This document shows positions 17,739 to 26,231 of a stretch of DNA of 53,036 bases, one piece after another. Where the stretch lies: NCBI RefSeq assembly GCF_963511525.1, contig NZ_CAUPIY010000015.1:1-53036 (forward strand), in the 5' to 3' direction. Origin of the DNA: Mobiluncus sp963511525. Lineage in GTDB: Bacteria > Actinomycetota > Actinomycetes > Actinomycetales > Actinomycetaceae. A model generated the notes under the pieces. It was not told where the DNA came from, ran no database searches, and saw only the letters and a list, made by a program, of their open reading frames with translations. Both the position numbers and the translations under genes were made by a program. Every line of letters begins with the position of its first letter. Positions within the stretch are counted from its first letter, which is position 1.

Positions 17739-18971
17739 ATGACTGAACGGGTAGTGCTGGCTTATTCCGGCGGTTTGGACACTTCGGTGGCTATCGGCTG
17801 GATGAAAGACAAGCTCGGTGTGGACACGATTGCGGTGTCGGTTGATGTGGGCCAAGGCGGCGAGGATATGGATGTGATCCGCCAGCGCGCTCTTGACTGC
17901 GGGGCAGTGGAAGCCTACATCGCCGATGCCAAAGACGAGTTCGCCACCGAATACTGTATGCCCTCCCTACAAACCAACGGCCTGTACCAAGGCCAATACC
18001 CCCTAGTCTCGGCGCTGTCCCGCCCGCTCATCGCCAAACACCTGGTGATGGCGGCTAAACAGTTCGGTGCCACCACCATGGCTCACGGTTGCACTGGAAA
18101 GGGCAATGATCAGGTTCGTTTCGAGGTGTCATTTACCTCGCTGGCTCCGGACTTGAAATGCGTGTCGCCGATTCGTGATTTGTCCCTGCAGCGCGACGTG
18201 TCGATTGCTTACGCAGAGGAACACCACCTACCCATCGAGGCGACGAAACATAACCCCTTCTCGATTGACCAAAACTTGTGGGGCAGGGCTATTGAAACCG
18301 GCTTCTTAGAGGACCTGTGGAACGCCCCCACCAAAGATGTGTACAACTACACCGATGATCCGGCATTTGCGGGAATTCCCGATGAAGTCGTCATCACCTT
18401 TGAAAAGGGCATCCCTGTCGCGATTGACGGAGTAAAAATGACTCCGCTGCAGGTCATTCAAGAGATGAACCGGCGCGCCGGTGCCCAGGGGATTGGGCGT
18501 ATCGATGTGGTCGAGGACCGTCTGATTGGGATTAAATCGCGCGAAATCTATGAAGCTCCCGGAGCAATGGCGCTGATTACCGCCCACCAAGCCCTGGAAG
18601 CCGTGACCCTGGAGCGGATGCAGCTGCGTTACAAGCGCCAGATGGTAGAGCCGGCGTGGTCCGATTTGGTTTACGAAGCCCAATGGAATTCGCCTCTTAA
18701 GAAATCCTTGGACGCCTTTGTGGCGCACACTCAGGAATACGTGTCCGGCGACATTCGGATGGTCATGCACGCCGGGCAGGCGGTGGTCAATGGGCGCCGT
18801 TCTGAGGCTTCCCTCTACGATTTCAAACTGGCGACCTACGATTCGGGGGATTCATTCAACCAGGACGCGGCGCGCGGTTTCATTGAACTGTACGGGATGC
18901 AGTCCAAGCTGGCCGCGGCGCGTGACGTCAGGTATGGCAAGGGCATTACGCTGCAAGCCTCGCACCTCTAA
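17739..18971 (+). CDS. argG: argininosuccinate synthase
   Basis: It condenses citrulline and aspartate using ATP. The N-terminal PP-loop is VLAYSGGLDTSVAIGWM, and the family motifs GCTGKGNDQVRFE and NLWGRAIE are present. The 410 residues are normal. The 84-base gap to argR lacks a clear terminator or a convincing ARG box, so argG may be read through from upstream or have a weak promoter of its own. Its substrate citrulline requires an ornithine carbamoyltransferase that is not encoded here. Confidence 0.96.
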   Translation: MTERVVLAYSGGLDTSVAIGWMKDKLGVDTIAVSVDVGQGGEDMDVIRQRALDCGAVEAYIADAKDEFATEYCMPSLQTNGLYQGQYPLVSALSRPLIAKHLVMAAKQFGATTMAHGCTGKGNDQVRFEVSFTSLAPDLKCVSPIRDLSLQRDVSIAYAEEHHLPIEATKHNPFSIDQNLWGRAIETGFLEDLWNAPTKDVYNYTDDPAFAGIPDEVVITFEKGIPVAIDGVKMTPLQVIQEMNRRAGAQGIGRIDVVEDRLIGIKSREIYEAPGAMALITAHQALEAVTLERMQLRYKRQMVEPAWSDLVYEAQWNSPLKKSLDAFVAHTQEYVSGDIRMVMHAGQAVVNGRRSEASLYDFKLATYDSGDSFNQDAARGFIELYGMQSKLAAARDVRYGKGITLQASHL

Positions 18972-19005
18972 AGGTCAGCGTCCCGGCTTTTCGAGCGCAG
19001 CCTCT

Positions 19006-19058
19006 CCACAGTACCCCGGCAGCCGAGCCATTCGGTTTGGCTGCCGGTGGTACTGTGG
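19006..19058 (+). other. strong hairpin between argG and argH
   Basis: Left arm 19006-19024 and right arm 19039-19058 pair over 19 bp with a single bulged A and a 14-base loop. No T-run follows. It lies 22 bases before the argH start, so it is more likely a processing, stability or attenuation element than a simple terminator. Confidence 0.75.
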
Positions 19059-19080
19059 CGTTGAGAGAAAAGGAGTACTC

Positions 19081-20520
19081 ATGAGTGAAAAGTTGGCCCT
19101 GTGGGGCGGCAGATTCCAGGGCGGACCTGCCCAAGCATTGGCGGCACTGTCGGTGTCGACCCAGTTTGATTGGCGTTTAGCCGATTACGACTTACAGGGC
19201 TCTTTGGCTCATGCACAGGCGCTGCGGGCGGCGGGGTTGCTAACAGAAGCGGAATACGCCGACTTGAGCGCTGCCCTGCGCCGTCTGCGGGCGGACGTGG
19301 CTGACGGAACTTTCACCTTTTCCCCCGATGATGAGGACGTTCATACCGCCCTGGAACGCGGCTTGCTGCAGGAAGACTACGCCGGACCGCAACTGGGCGG
19401 AAAACTGCGGGCGGGACGCTCCCGCAATGACCAGATTGCCACCCTCGTGCGGATGTACCTGCGCGACGCCGCCGCCCACATGCAAGGGCTGATAGCGGCG
19501 CTTTGCCAGGCGATTTTGTCCCAAGCTGACCGTGCTGGAACGCATATCATGCCCGGTCGCACGCATATGCAGCACGCTCAGCCGGTGCTGGTGGCGCATC
19601 AGCTGATGGCTCATTTTTGGCCCCAGCTGCGCAACTTAGAGCGTTTGCGGGACTGGCAAAAGCGCAATGACGCCTCCCCATACGGGGGCGGAGCCCTCGC
19701 TGGCAATACGTTGGGGCTGGACCCGAAACTGGTGGCCCGTGAGCTGGGCTTTTCCCAGGTATGTCCGAACTCTATTGACGCCACGGCTGCACGAGACGGG
19801 GTGGTGGAGTTCCTCTATGTCCTCACCCAGGTGGCGGTGGATATGTCGCGATTGGCAGAAGAAATCATTATCTGGAACACCGCCGAGTTTGGCTACGTCA
19901 CTTTGGACGATTCCTATTCGACGGGGTCCAGCATTATGCCACAAAAGAAGAACCCGGATGTGGCTGAACTGGCTCGCGGCAAGGCGGGACGTCTGCTTGG
20001 CGACTTGACGGGGCTAATGACCACGATGAAAGGCCTGCCGCTGGCTTACGACCGGGACCTGCAGGAGGACAAAGAACCGGTTTTTGACGCTATCGACACC
20101 CTGGAAGTCCTGTTGCCGGCGGTGACCGGGATGGTGGATACCATGACTCTGCACTATGAGCGCTTGGAAACACTGTCTACCGCTGGTTTCTCCCTGGCCA
20201 CCGATGTGGCTGAATGGCTGGTGAAACGGGGTATGCCCTTCCGTCATGCGCACGAAGTGTCGGGAGCCTGTGTGGCGTTGGCAGAAGGGCGGGGCGTTGG
20301 GTTAGAGGACCTCAGCGATGCTGATTTTGCGGGGGTCGACCCGCTGCTGACCCCTGAGGTTCGAGACATCCTGACTGCTGCCGGTTCAGTTCGAGCCCGC
20401 CGCGGGGTAGGCGGCACCGCTCCGGAGCGTGTGGCTGAACAGATTGCGGTGGCCCGCCAGCAGTTGCAAGCGTTTCAGAGTAAGAACCATTGCGCTAACA
20501 CTGGTCGGAGGCCGCTATAG
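19081..20520 (+). CDS. argH: argininosuccinate lyase
   Basis: It splits argininosuccinate into arginine and fumarate, the last arginine step. The fumarase/aspartase superfamily signature GSSIMPQKKNPD is present. Other landmarks are LWGGRFQGG at the start, GRSRNDQIATLVR and PGRTHMQHAQPV. The ATG at 19081, with AAAAGGAG upstream, gives 479 residues, the usual length; the longer open frame upstream is out of family. It converges on msrA with only 34 bases between the stops. Confidence 0.96.
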   Translation: MSEKLALWGGRFQGGPAQALAALSVSTQFDWRLADYDLQGSLAHAQALRAAGLLTEAEYADLSAALRRLRADVADGTFTFSPDDEDVHTALERGLLQEDYAGPQLGGKLRAGRSRNDQIATLVRMYLRDAAAHMQGLIAALCQAILSQADRAGTHIMPGRTHMQHAQPVLVAHQLMAHFWPQLRNLERLRDWQKRNDASPYGGGALAGNTLGLDPKLVARELGFSQVCPNSIDATAARDGVVEFLYVLTQVAVDMSRLAEEIIIWNTAEFGYVTLDDSYSTGSSIMPQKKNPDVAELARGKAGRLLGDLTGLMTTMKGLPLAYDRDLQEDKEPVFDAIDTLEVLLPAVTGMVDTMTLHYERLETLSTAGFSLATDVAEWLVKRGMPFRHAHEVSGACVALAEGRGVGLEDLSDADFAGVDPLLTPEVRDILTAAGSVRARRGVGGTAPERVAEQIAVARQQLQAFQSKNHCANTGRRPL

Positions 20521-20554
20521 ATACCGTCTCAACGGTGAAAGTGCTGTGGGGACA

Positions 20555-21178
20555 TCACTCGTTTGTCAGCCGCGGAGCCTCGCAAACAAAGCCCTTGAAC
20601 CCGTGATTGCAATAGCCGCGGGGGTGGTGAAACAGGTACGCCTGGTGATAGGGCTCCGCGAGCCAAAACTCGCCGGCAGCGGCCAGGCTGAGAATCTCGG
20701 TCGTAATCGGCCCTCGACCGGCCTGGGCAAGGGTTTGTCCAAAGGTTTTCCGGGATTGCTCGGCCAGCTGGCGCTGTTCCGCAGTGGTGTAAACAATCAT
20801 CGAACGGTACTGGCTGCCCCGGTCGTTGCCTTGCCGCTCTCCCTGGGTGGGGTCGTGGTTCTCCCAAAACACTTTCAGCAGGTCTCCCGCGCTCGTGCGG
20901 GTCGGGTCGTAGACTATGCGGGTAGTTTCGGCGTGCCCGGTTTGACCTGTACAGACATCTTCATAACTGGGGTTTGGCCAGTGACCTCCCAGATAACCTA
21001 CCGCCGTGTTGATAACCCCAGGCTGGCTCCAATAAATGCGTTCCACTCCCCAAAAACACCCCATTGCCACGTAAAGAATCTCGTAAAGCTGGGGCCACGG
21101 ACCGGTCAGAGAGGTCTTAAGCACGGGGTGGACGCCGGGCAGGGCAGGTTCAGAGTTGTTTTGAAAGCCAAAATCCAT
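20555..21178 (-). CDS. msrA: peptide-methionine (S)-S-oxide reductase
   Basis: It repairs oxidised methionine in proteins. The catalytic motif GCFWGVE and the following VGYLGG, CTGQTGHAE, FWENHDPTQ and RGSQYRS blocks are typical. Two C-terminal cysteines (YCNHGFKGFVC) are probably the resolving or recycling residues. The 207 residues match the single-domain enzyme; there is no MsrB fusion. The N-terminal ~35 residues are less conserved and the start is less certain. Confidence 0.94.
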   Translation of the reverse strand: MDFGFQNNSEPALPGVHPVLKTSLTGPWPQLYEILYVAMGCFWGVERIYWSQPGVINTAVGYLGGHWPNPSYEDVCTGQTGHAETTRIVYDPTRTSAGDLLKVFWENHDPTQGERQGNDRGSQYRSMIVYTTAEQRQLAEQSRKTFGQTLAQAGRGPITTEILSLAAAGEFWLAEPYHQAYLFHHPRGYCNHGFKGFVCEAPRLTNE

Positions 21179-21258
21179 AATCCTAGTGTGGCATCGTCCG
21201 TCGGGATTGTCCTAAGCGGGGTTTCTCTCCCGGCTACAGAGTTATTAGACTCGAAAGC

Positions 21259-21675
21259 GTGTTTCAGCCAATAGTGGTCGCAGCGGCGATTGTGGACGAC
21301 CTCAGCCAACCGACGCAGGTGCTGGGGGCGCAGCGTTCTTATCCCGAACAATGGCGGGGTTTCTTTGAATTTCCTGGTGGCAAAACCGAACCCGGAGAAA
21401 CTCCCGAACAAGCCCTGCGCCGGGAGTTACGCGAGGAACTGTCAGCGGAAATTATCGTGGGGGAGCGCTTGGAGGAAACTTGGCCTGCTCACGGGGGATT
21501 TCAGATGTACGTGTATCTGTGTGCTCTCGCTCCGCACAGCGTGGCACAGGTCGGAGCGGCGCATTTGTCCCTGCGATGGGTCGACCTCCAGCATTCCGAG
21601 AGTTTGCCTTGGCTGCCCGCTGATTATCCGATTCTGGCTGCGATTGCGCAGCATCTCGGCATTACCCAGAACTAA
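21259..21675 (+). CDS. MutT-like Nudix hydrolase
   Basis: It is a Nudix pyrophosphohydrolase of the small MutT/CTP-pyrophosphohydrolase type, probably cleaning oxidised or surplus nucleotides. The complete Nudix box runs from GGKTEPGETPEQALRRELRE into EL (about residues 40-62), with all the metal-binding glutamates. N-terminal VVAAAIVDD and FFEFPGG are classic. The start (GTG 21259) is the only reasonable one but has a weak ribosome site. It is divergent from msrA; both are oxidative-damage genes. The substrate is unknown. Confidence 0.87.
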   Translation: MFQPIVVAAAIVDDLSQPTQVLGAQRSYPEQWRGFFEFPGGKTEPGETPEQALRRELREELSAEIIVGERLEETWPAHGGFQMYVYLCALAPHSVAQVGAAHLSLRWVDLQHSESLPWLPADYPILAAIAQHLGITQN

Positions 21676-21930
21676 ATAACGCGACATTGCGCCCGCGCCG
21701 CTGCGGGTACTTCCAGGCGTGACACGAAGCTCACTCGGTTTCGAGTTTCGGGCTCACAAGGGAGCTGCGGCGGTGTGGCGCGAAAATATGGGTTTTCTTT
21801 TGCCCGGTCAAGCTGGGGTATTGGTGTGTCAGGTCAGGATAGTGATAGTTTAGACCCCGTGTAAAAAGCTGTTTGCCCTACCGGGGGCGGCAAAAATTGA
21901 AACTATTTGTATAGAGAAGGCGAGAAATCC

Positions 21931-23967
21931 TTGTCCAACCAGCCTGCGGCCGCTGCGACAAAAAATGCCGGAGCCAAGTCCGCTCATCCTTACCGCGAGT
22001 TAACTTTCCGAGCCATTGTTGTCGGCGGATTAATCACCCTGATTTTCACCGCCGCTAACGCTTACCTCGGGTTGAAAGTCGGCCTAACCTTTGCCACTTC
22101 CATCCCGGCTGCCGTGATTTCCATGGCTATCCTGCGTTACTTCCATGATCACACGGTCGTGGAAAACAATATCGTCCAGACCATCGCTTCGGCGGCCGGA
22201 ACGCTTTCGGCCATCATTTTTGTGGTTCCCGGCCTGGTCATGGTGGGATACTGGTCCGGTTTCCCCTACTGGGAGACCACAGCCGTGTGCATGGTCGGCG
22301 GCATTCTCGGTGTGATGTATTCGATTCCGCTGCGTCGCGCCCTGGTGACCGGCTCCGACCTGCCCTATCCGGAGGGGGTAGCGGCCGCGGAAGTGTTGAA
22401 AGTGGGGGATGAAAACGGTTCCGCCGAGGAAAATCATCGCGGCTTGCTGGTGATTATCTGGGGCGGCTTGGCGTCCGCAGGAATGGCGCTGCTCACGGCG
22501 TTAAAAGCCGCCGCGGGGTCCTTGAGCGTGAACTTTAGGATTGGCGCCGGAGGCACCATGATTGGCGGTTCGTTGTCTCTGGCCTTGATGGGGGTAGGAC
22601 ACCTGGTCGGTCCCGCGGTTGGCATCGCGATGCTGGTCGGTTTGCTACTTTCCTATGGCATTCTGCTGCCGATTCTGACCCAGGGCCAGGTCGCCGGTCA
22701 GGATCTCGGTGATGTGGTCAGCACGGTTTTCGCCCACGATGTGCGGATGATTGGTGCTGGAGCTATGGCGGTGGCTGCAGTATGGACCCTGCTAAAGATT
22801 ATTGGCCCCATCTTGCGCGGTATCGCTGATTCCTTGAAATCCTCTAAACTGCGTGAAACCGGAAACCAAGTTCCCTTGACGGAACAGGACATTCCTTTCA
22901 AATACGTGGCTGCCATTACTTTGCTGTCCATGATTCCCATTGGTTTGCTGCTGTGGAACTTCCTTCGAGATTCGCCCATCTCGCACCATCTGGTGGCGCT
23001 CATCATCCTCAGCATTCTGTTTGTGCTGGTTCTGGGCTTACTGATTGCCAGTATCTGTGGTTACATGGCGGGTCTGATTGGGGCCTCGAACTCTCCTATC
23101 TCTGGCGTGGGCATCATCGTGATTATTGCGGCTTCGCTGTTGATTCTGTTGGTGACTGGCAACACCAGCCAGACTCACCCCACCGAACTGACCGCCTACG
23201 CGCTGTTTACGACCGCTATTGTCTTTGGCATCGCCACCATCTCGAATGACAACTTGCAAGACCTGAAAACCGGCCAGCTGGTCGGAGCAACCCCGTGGAA
23301 ACAGCAGGTAGCGCTCATCATCGGGGTTATATTTGGCTCCCTGGTGATTCCTCCGGTCCTACAGCTGTTGATGACCAGTTTTGGCTTCTCCGGGATGGAG
23401 GGCGTGGATGAGACTACCGCTCTGCAAGCCCCGCAAGCGACCCTGTTGTCCACCATCGCCAAGGGAATTTTTGGCGGGGACATGAATTGGCAGTTGTTCG
23501 GTTTGGGGGCTTTGATTGGTGTCGTTATCGTCATAGTTGATGAAATCATGGGTCGCGTCAGCCGTTTCAACCTGGCTCCGCTCGCTGTGGGCATGGGCAT
23601 GTACCTTAACATTACGACCACCCTGGTCATCTCGCTGGGCGCCCTAGTGGGTTGGATTTACAACCGTTGGGCGTTGCGCCAAGAAAAAGCGGAACAGTCC
23701 AAGCGTCTCGGGGTGCTGCTGGCTACCGGCATGATTGTGGGTGATTCACTGTTTGGGATTCTCAACGCTGGCATCATGGGAGCTACCAGTAACGCTGATG
23801 CCCTAGGAATCGTCCCGGATTCTTTTGCCCCCGTTGCCAAAGTCGTGGGAGTGATTGTTTTTGTGGGTTTGTTGGCCGTCAGCTACCGCTGGGTGATGAA
23901 GAAATCCGGCGAGTCCGAGTCGACACCAGCCTCAGAAATTAACGATTCTTCCCGAAGTGAAGCCTAA
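21931..23967 (+). CDS. OPT family oligopeptide transporter
   Basis: It is a proton-coupled importer of the oligopeptide transporter (OPT) family, with about 15 predicted membrane helices. It is recognised by PYRELTFRAIVVGGLI, AANAYLGLKVGLTFATSIPA, NIVQTIASAAGTLS and DLPYPEGVAAAEVLKVG. I prefer the TTG start at 21931 (678 residues) over TTG 21907 because AGAAGG lies about ten bases before it. It is followed by an AhpD-like gene and an AGCS symporter in one probable operon. The substrate could be peptides or a metal chelate. Confidence 0.9.
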   Translation: MSNQPAAAATKNAGAKSAHPYRELTFRAIVVGGLITLIFTAANAYLGLKVGLTFATSIPAAVISMAILRYFHDHTVVENNIVQTIASAAGTLSAIIFVVPGLVMVGYWSGFPYWETTAVCMVGGILGVMYSIPLRRALVTGSDLPYPEGVAAAEVLKVGDENGSAEENHRGLLVIIWGGLASAGMALLTALKAAAGSLSVNFRIGAGGTMIGGSLSLALMGVGHLVGPAVGIAMLVGLLLSYGILLPILTQGQVAGQDLGDVVSTVFAHDVRMIGAGAMAVAAVWTLLKIIGPILRGIADSLKSSKLRETGNQVPLTEQDIPFKYVAAITLLSMIPIGLLLWNFLRDSPISHHLVALIILSILFVLVLGLLIASICGYMAGLIGASNSPISGVGIIVIIAASLLILLVTGNTSQTHPTELTAYALFTTAIVFGIATISNDNLQDLKTGQLVGATPWKQQVALIIGVIFGSLVIPPVLQLLMTSFGFSGMEGVDETTALQAPQATLLSTIAKGIFGGDMNWQLFGLGALIGVVIVIVDEIMGRVSRFNLAPLAVGMGMYLNITTTLVISLGALVGWIYNRWALRQEKAEQSKRLGVLLATGMIVGDSLFGILNAGIMGATSNADALGIVPDSFAPVAKVVGVIVFVGLLAVSYRWVMKKSGESESTPASEINDSSRSEA

Positions 23968-24008
23968 AAGACCTGGTCTGGGTGGGTTTACGGAAAGGAA
24001 CAGACGCA

Positions 24009-24497
24009 ATGACAGAAACAGCCGCTAGGAGAGTACCGTACTTGGATAAAGCCTTTCCCGAAGTCGCTGCTGCCATGGAGGAAGTGACTCGCAGGCTTAA
24101 GCCCGTTTACGAGCAGGTCGGTCTACCGGCTAGCCTGATTGAACTCGTTTGCCTACGTGCCAGTCAAATGAACAGGTGTGGGACTTGCCTTTCTGTACAT
24201 GTGCCGCGGGCGCTACAAGCCGGTGTGTCCCAATTGCAGATTGATGTGTTGCCCAGTTGGAGGGAAGACACGGAATTGTTCACACCTCAGGAAAAGGCCG
24301 CACTGGAGTTGACCGAGCATATAACCAGGCTCCCCGAAGGAGTGCGCAACTCCAGCGTGGGGGAGCGCGCGCAGACATTCTTTACCGAAGCTCAGGTGGC
24401 TGCTCTCGAATGGTGCGCCATCATGATTAATGCCAACAACCGGATTTCAATTGCTTCGCATCACCCGATTCGCAAGTATCCACCAGTATCCAGTTAG
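24009..24497 (+). CDS. AhpD / carboxymuconolactone decarboxylase-family protein
   Basis: It is a small all-helical protein of the AhpD-like CMD family. ELVCLRASQMNRCGTCLSVH carries the CxxC redox pair and the downstream histidine that define AhpD-like peroxidase activity, which a pure decarboxylase would lack. The ATG at 24009 with GGAAAGGAA upstream gives 162 residues; an in-frame GTG at 23982 lacks support. It sits between two transporter genes, 8 bases before the AGCS gene, so it is translationally linked to them. The reductant and the physiological substrate are unknown. Confidence 0.85.
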   Translation: MTETAARRVPYLDKAFPEVAAAMEEVTRRLKPVYEQVGLPASLIELVCLRASQMNRCGTCLSVHVPRALQAGVSQLQIDVLPSWREDTELFTPQEKAALELTEHITRLPEGVRNSSVGERAQTFFTEAQVAALEWCAIMINANNRISIASHHPIRKYPPVSS

Positions 24498-24505
24498 GAG
24501 AAAAA

Positions 24506-26056
24506 ATGCTGCCGTTTCCAGCAATAGTCCCGGTGAAGCCCGAGGAACTTTCACCTTTCGAAAAATTTAATCAACTTGTGGCCAATGCCCTCGGTACCGT
24601 CTATGGCATGAGCATTGGCTATGTGCTGATTGTGGTACTGCTCGGTTTTGGAATCTACGCGACAATTCGCACCGGTGCCGTCCAGTTCACCATGTTTTCT
24701 AAAATGTGGAAGACCGTGATGGGTTCCCGGAAAGGCTCCCATGGAGGCATCAGTTCTTTCCAGGCTTTCGCGGTGGGGTTGGCCGACCGTATCGGCACCG
24801 GCAACATCGTCGGGGTAGCTATCGCGATTACCCTGGGCGGTGCCGGCTCCATCTTTTGGATGTGGATCGTGGCTCTGGTCGGTATGGCGAGCGCTTTCAT
24901 CGAGGCGACCTTGGCCCAGATGTTCAAGGTCCGCAATCCCGACGGAACCTTCCGCGGCGGCCCCGCTTTCTATATCGAACGCGGTCTCGGCTCGCGTGCC
25001 TGGGGCTCCGTCTTTGCGGTTTTGCTCATCTTTACCTACGCTTTCACCTTCCAGCTGATTCAGGCCAATACCCTGGCTGGCTTAGCAAAGGCAAACTTCG
25101 GGATGCCTACCTACGCCACCGGGCTGTTGCTGGTAGCCATCACCGCCCCGTTCTTCATTGCCGGGATTCGTTCGGTAGCGCGTATCGCTGAATATCTGGC
25201 TCCGCTGATGGCAGTCATTTACATGACTTTGGCACTGATAGTCATTATCGAGAATATCGGACAGCTCGGTACAGTTTTCGCCATGATTTTCCAGGGCGCT
25301 TTCGGTGCGAACTCGGTAGCAGGTGGAACTCTAGGCGGGCTCTTTGCGGCTCTGATGAACGGCACGAAGCGCGGCTTGTTCTCAAATGAAGCCGGTATGG
25401 GTTCCGCCCCGAACGCGGCTGCGACCGCCACCGTGTCCCACCCGGTCAAGCAGGGAATGATTCAGTCCCTAGGTGTATTCGTGGACACCATTTTGGTTTG
25501 TAGCGCTACCGCTTTCATCGTGCTGCTCGGAGGGGTCTATGATCCGAATGCGGCTGAACAGCCCTCTGACGGCGCGGCCCTCACAGTTGATTCCCTGGCT
25601 GCTTTGGGTCCTTGGACTAAGCCGATTATCCTCATCGTCATCTTTATGTTCGTTTACTCGACTTTGCTGGGTAACTTTAGCTATTCCGAAGGCAACATCA
25701 AATACCTGCTGGGCATCGAAAACAACGCGTGGATTGTCAAAGCGATTTCCATCATCGCGGTGTTCCTGGGCTCAGTGCTCTCCTTGGAAATGGTGTGGAA
25801 CTTGGGCGACTGGACCGCGGCGTTGATGGCCATCATGAACTTGGTGGCTTGCACCCTGCTGTTCAAGTGGGCTCTGGGTGCCCTCAAGGATTACCAGCAC
25901 CAACTGGAAACGAAGAGCGAGGACGAAATCCAGTTCTGTTCCACTGACAATAAGTTCCTTCCCGGTGAGCTTCCCACCGATATTTGGACAAAAGAAGCCA
26001 TCGCGCAGGGACACAATATTTCCAGTGACCCGACTTCGTGGGAACACGGAGATTAA
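24506..26056 (+). CDS. AGCS family sodium:alanine/glycine symporter
   Basis: It is a sodium-coupled amino-acid importer of the alanine-or-glycine:cation symporter family. Diagnostic blocks are DRIGTGNIVGVAIAI, GGAGSIFWMW, RGGPAFYIERGL, FSNEAGMGSAPNAAATA and the C-terminal YSEGNIKYLLG. About 11 helices span its 516 residues. It is the last gene of the OPT-AhpD-AGCS run and is followed by a strong 16-bp terminator hairpin. Alanine, glycine or a related small amino acid is the likely substrate. Confidence 0.94.
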   Translation: MLPFPAIVPVKPEELSPFEKFNQLVANALGTVYGMSIGYVLIVVLLGFGIYATIRTGAVQFTMFSKMWKTVMGSRKGSHGGISSFQAFAVGLADRIGTGNIVGVAIAITLGGAGSIFWMWIVALVGMASAFIEATLAQMFKVRNPDGTFRGGPAFYIERGLGSRAWGSVFAVLLIFTYAFTFQLIQANTLAGLAKANFGMPTYATGLLLVAITAPFFIAGIRSVARIAEYLAPLMAVIYMTLALIVIIENIGQLGTVFAMIFQGAFGANSVAGGTLGGLFAALMNGTKRGLFSNEAGMGSAPNAAATATVSHPVKQGMIQSLGVFVDTILVCSATAFIVLLGGVYDPNAAEQPSDGAALTVDSLAALGPWTKPIILIVIFMFVYSTLLGNFSYSEGNIKYLLGIENNAWIVKAISIIAVFLGSVLSLEMVWNLGDWTAALMAIMNLVACTLLFKWALGALKDYQHQLETKSEDEIQFCSTDNKFLPGELPTDIWTKEAIAQGHNISSDPTSWEHGD

Positions 26057-26066
26057 TCTGAAATCA

Positions 26067-26104
26067 AGTTGGCCCCAGGAACCGCGATGTTCCTGGGGCC
26101 AACT
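26067..26104 (+). terminator. terminator hairpin after the AGCS gene
   Basis: A perfect 16-bp stem (26067-26082 with 26089-26104, AGTTGGCCCCAGGAAC) and a 6-base loop lie 10 bases after the stop codon. There is no long T-run, as is frequent in actinobacteria. Confidence 0.8.
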
Positions 26105-26231
26105 GTATCCCCTCTCGCACGGAGTCGCTACCGCCACGCAAGCATTCGGCCTTTTCGTATGCACGCGGCAAACCCGGTAGCATAGAGGGGCGTGAAAACG
26201 CGATGACAACGAACTATTGAAGGAAGTAAAC

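Noticed and set aside
26105..26231. T-box leader before tyrS
   Set aside because: The leader is short, with no conserved T-box sequence and no terminator/antiterminator pair; pheS likewise shows none.
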